Positions 5,081 through 5,822 of a stretch of DNA of 5,822 nt are shown in pieces. A model generated the notes under the pieces. It ran no database searches. It saw nothing but the letters and a program-made list of their open reading frames with translations, and was not told the DNA's origin. The position numbers and the translations under genes were made by a program. The stretch spans positions 1-5,822 of the forward strand of contig JAUVPA010000120.1 in NCBI GenBank assembly GCA_030598905.1. The letters run 5' to 3'. Within the stretch, counting starts at the first letter, position 1, and each line of letters begins with the position of its first letter. Origin of the DNA: Acidimicrobiia bacterium (GTDB taxonomy: Bacteria > Actinomycetota > Acidimicrobiia > Spongiisociales > UBA5794).

Positions 5081-5818
5081 ATGGCTTCAGCCCGGCTGCT
5101 CGCGACCGACCTCGACGGGACCTTCATAGGCGATGACCAGGCCATGCACCGCCTGTGGCGCGACCTCGACGAGCAGGGAATCACCGTCGCCTTCTCCACA
5201 GGGCGCCACCTGCCATCGATCGAGGCGTTCTACGCCGAGCAGCAGACGAGCCGCCGGGCACACGCCTGCGTCTGCATGGTCGGTACCGAGATCTGGCTGT
5301 TTGCCGAGAACGGCTACCGGCAGGACGAGGGGTGGAGAACCCTCATCTCCGAGGCCTGGGACAAGCAACAGGTCGAGGCGATCATCCACGAGATCCCCGA
5401 TGCGGCGATACAGCCCGAGGAGTGGCAGTCGCCATTCAAGAGCAGCTACTACCTCGACGTCGACGCCGCAGAAGGTCTCGCTCACATCCACCGCCGGCTC
5501 AACGAGGAAGAGCTGCGGGCCGAGGTTGTGTACTCGGCGGATCGTTTCCTGGACCTGATCCCCTATCGGTCTGGAAAGGGGGAGGCGGTGCGCTATCTGT
5601 CCGACCTGCTCGGCATCTCTCCTCACGATGTGATCACGAGCGGCGACACGGGCAACGACCTCGACATGATGCGCCCGGAACTCGGGTTTCGCTCGATCGC
5701 CGTCGGCAACGCTTCATCCGAGCTCGCGGAGTTCAGATCACCGTCGTTGTACCACGCCACGGCCTCCTATGCCGCAGGGATCCGGGAAGGTCTCGAGCAG
5801 TTCGGCTGGTTTGGCTGA
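5081..5818 (+). CDS. HAD phosphatase, sucrose-phosphate / mannosylfructose-phosphate phosphatase-like
   Basis: A 245-residue cytoplasmic HAD-superfamily phosphatase of the sucrose-6-phosphate phosphatase type (S6PP family, usual length about 240-260). It would dephosphorylate the product of the upstream synthase, making disaccharide formation irreversible. All four HAD motifs are present: DLDGT (10-14, nucleophile Asp10 and acid/base Asp12), FSTGR (38-42), Lys166 in SGKGEAV, and GDTGND (188-193) for Mg2+ binding. The C2-type cap lies between, about 75-160, with VGTEIW (67-72), FKSSYYLDV (119-127) and YSADRFLDLIP (151-161); such cap segments shape the sugar-phosphate pocket in this family. The end, YHATASYAAGIREGLEQFG, is typical of S6PP-like enzymes. 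The frame is open upstream to 4820, but that part overlaps the hydrolase gene and is unlike HAD proteins. The ATG at 5081 is the only start codon just before the first strand. It has no close Shine-Dalgarno; AGGGA lies about 21 nt upstream. The stop is four bases from the window end. Confidence 0.9.
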   Translation: MASARLLATDLDGTFIGDDQAMHRLWRDLDEQGITVAFSTGRHLPSIEAFYAEQQTSRRAHACVCMVGTEIWLFAENGYRQDEGWRTLISEAWDKQQVEAIIHEIPDAAIQPEEWQSPFKSSYYLDVDAAEGLAHIHRRLNEEELRAEVVYSADRFLDLIPYRSGKGEAVRYLSDLLGISPHDVITSGDTGNDLDMMRPELGFRSIAVGNASSELAEFRSPSLYHATASYAAGIREGLEQFGWFG

Positions 5819-5822
5819 GGGG

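Noticed and set aside
5087..5626. Minus-strand 179-codon open frame opposite the phosphatase
   Set aside because: It is antisense to the conserved HAD motifs, and its translation has no recognisable domain.
1..5822. CRISPR array, tRNA/rRNA, insertion sequence or prophage
   Set aside because: No spaced direct repeats, no tRNA-like cloverleaf, no transposase or integrase motifs and no terminal inverted repeats were seen. The only repeats are short local dyads.

Overview
The window looks like chromosomal DNA from a high-GC bacterium, most likely an actinomycete (Actinomycetota). The coding strands are strongly G/C at third codon positions, GTG and TTG starts occur, and strong hairpins without U-tracts lie at gene ends. 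No rRNA, tRNA, CRISPR array, transposase, integrase or phage gene is visible. I did not compute GC content or place the organism phylogenetically.

Left part (about 1-1520, minus strand): a double-hotdog acyl-CoA thioesterase-like gene (47-838, with the frame open to 967) lies downstream of a small secreted lipoprotein gene (1000-1509). An inverted repeat sits between them. Neither gene has an obvious link to the sugar genes on the right. Next comes a roughly 380-bp intergenic stretch (1510-1892) with divergent starts. It carries a run of inverted repeats on the side facing the sugar genes.

Right part (1893-5818): three genes form a non-reducing-disaccharide module. A GT4 glycosyltransferase of the sucrose-phosphate synthase / mannosylfructose-phosphate synthase type (plus, 1893-3185) would join an NDP-sugar to fructose-6-phosphate. 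A HAD phosphatase of the sucrose-phosphate phosphatase / mannosylfructose-phosphate phosphatase type (plus, 5081-5818) would remove the phosphate. Between them, on the opposite strand, lies a six-hairpin glycoside hydrolase related to GH100 invertases and GH63/amylo-glucosidase-like enzymes (minus, 3193-4950). It would plausibly hydrolyse the same disaccharide. Together these could make and turn over a compatible solute or storage disaccharide such as sucrose or mannosylfructose.

Three points merit attention. First, residues ~13-161 of the hydrolase look like a shrunken, probably inactive copy of the same HAD phosphatase fold encoded next door, fused to the hydrolase domain. Second, the synthase and hydrolase genes converge with only 7 bp between stop codons, and one perfect hairpin covers both stops. 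Third, two adjacent perfect stem-loops precede the synthase gene.
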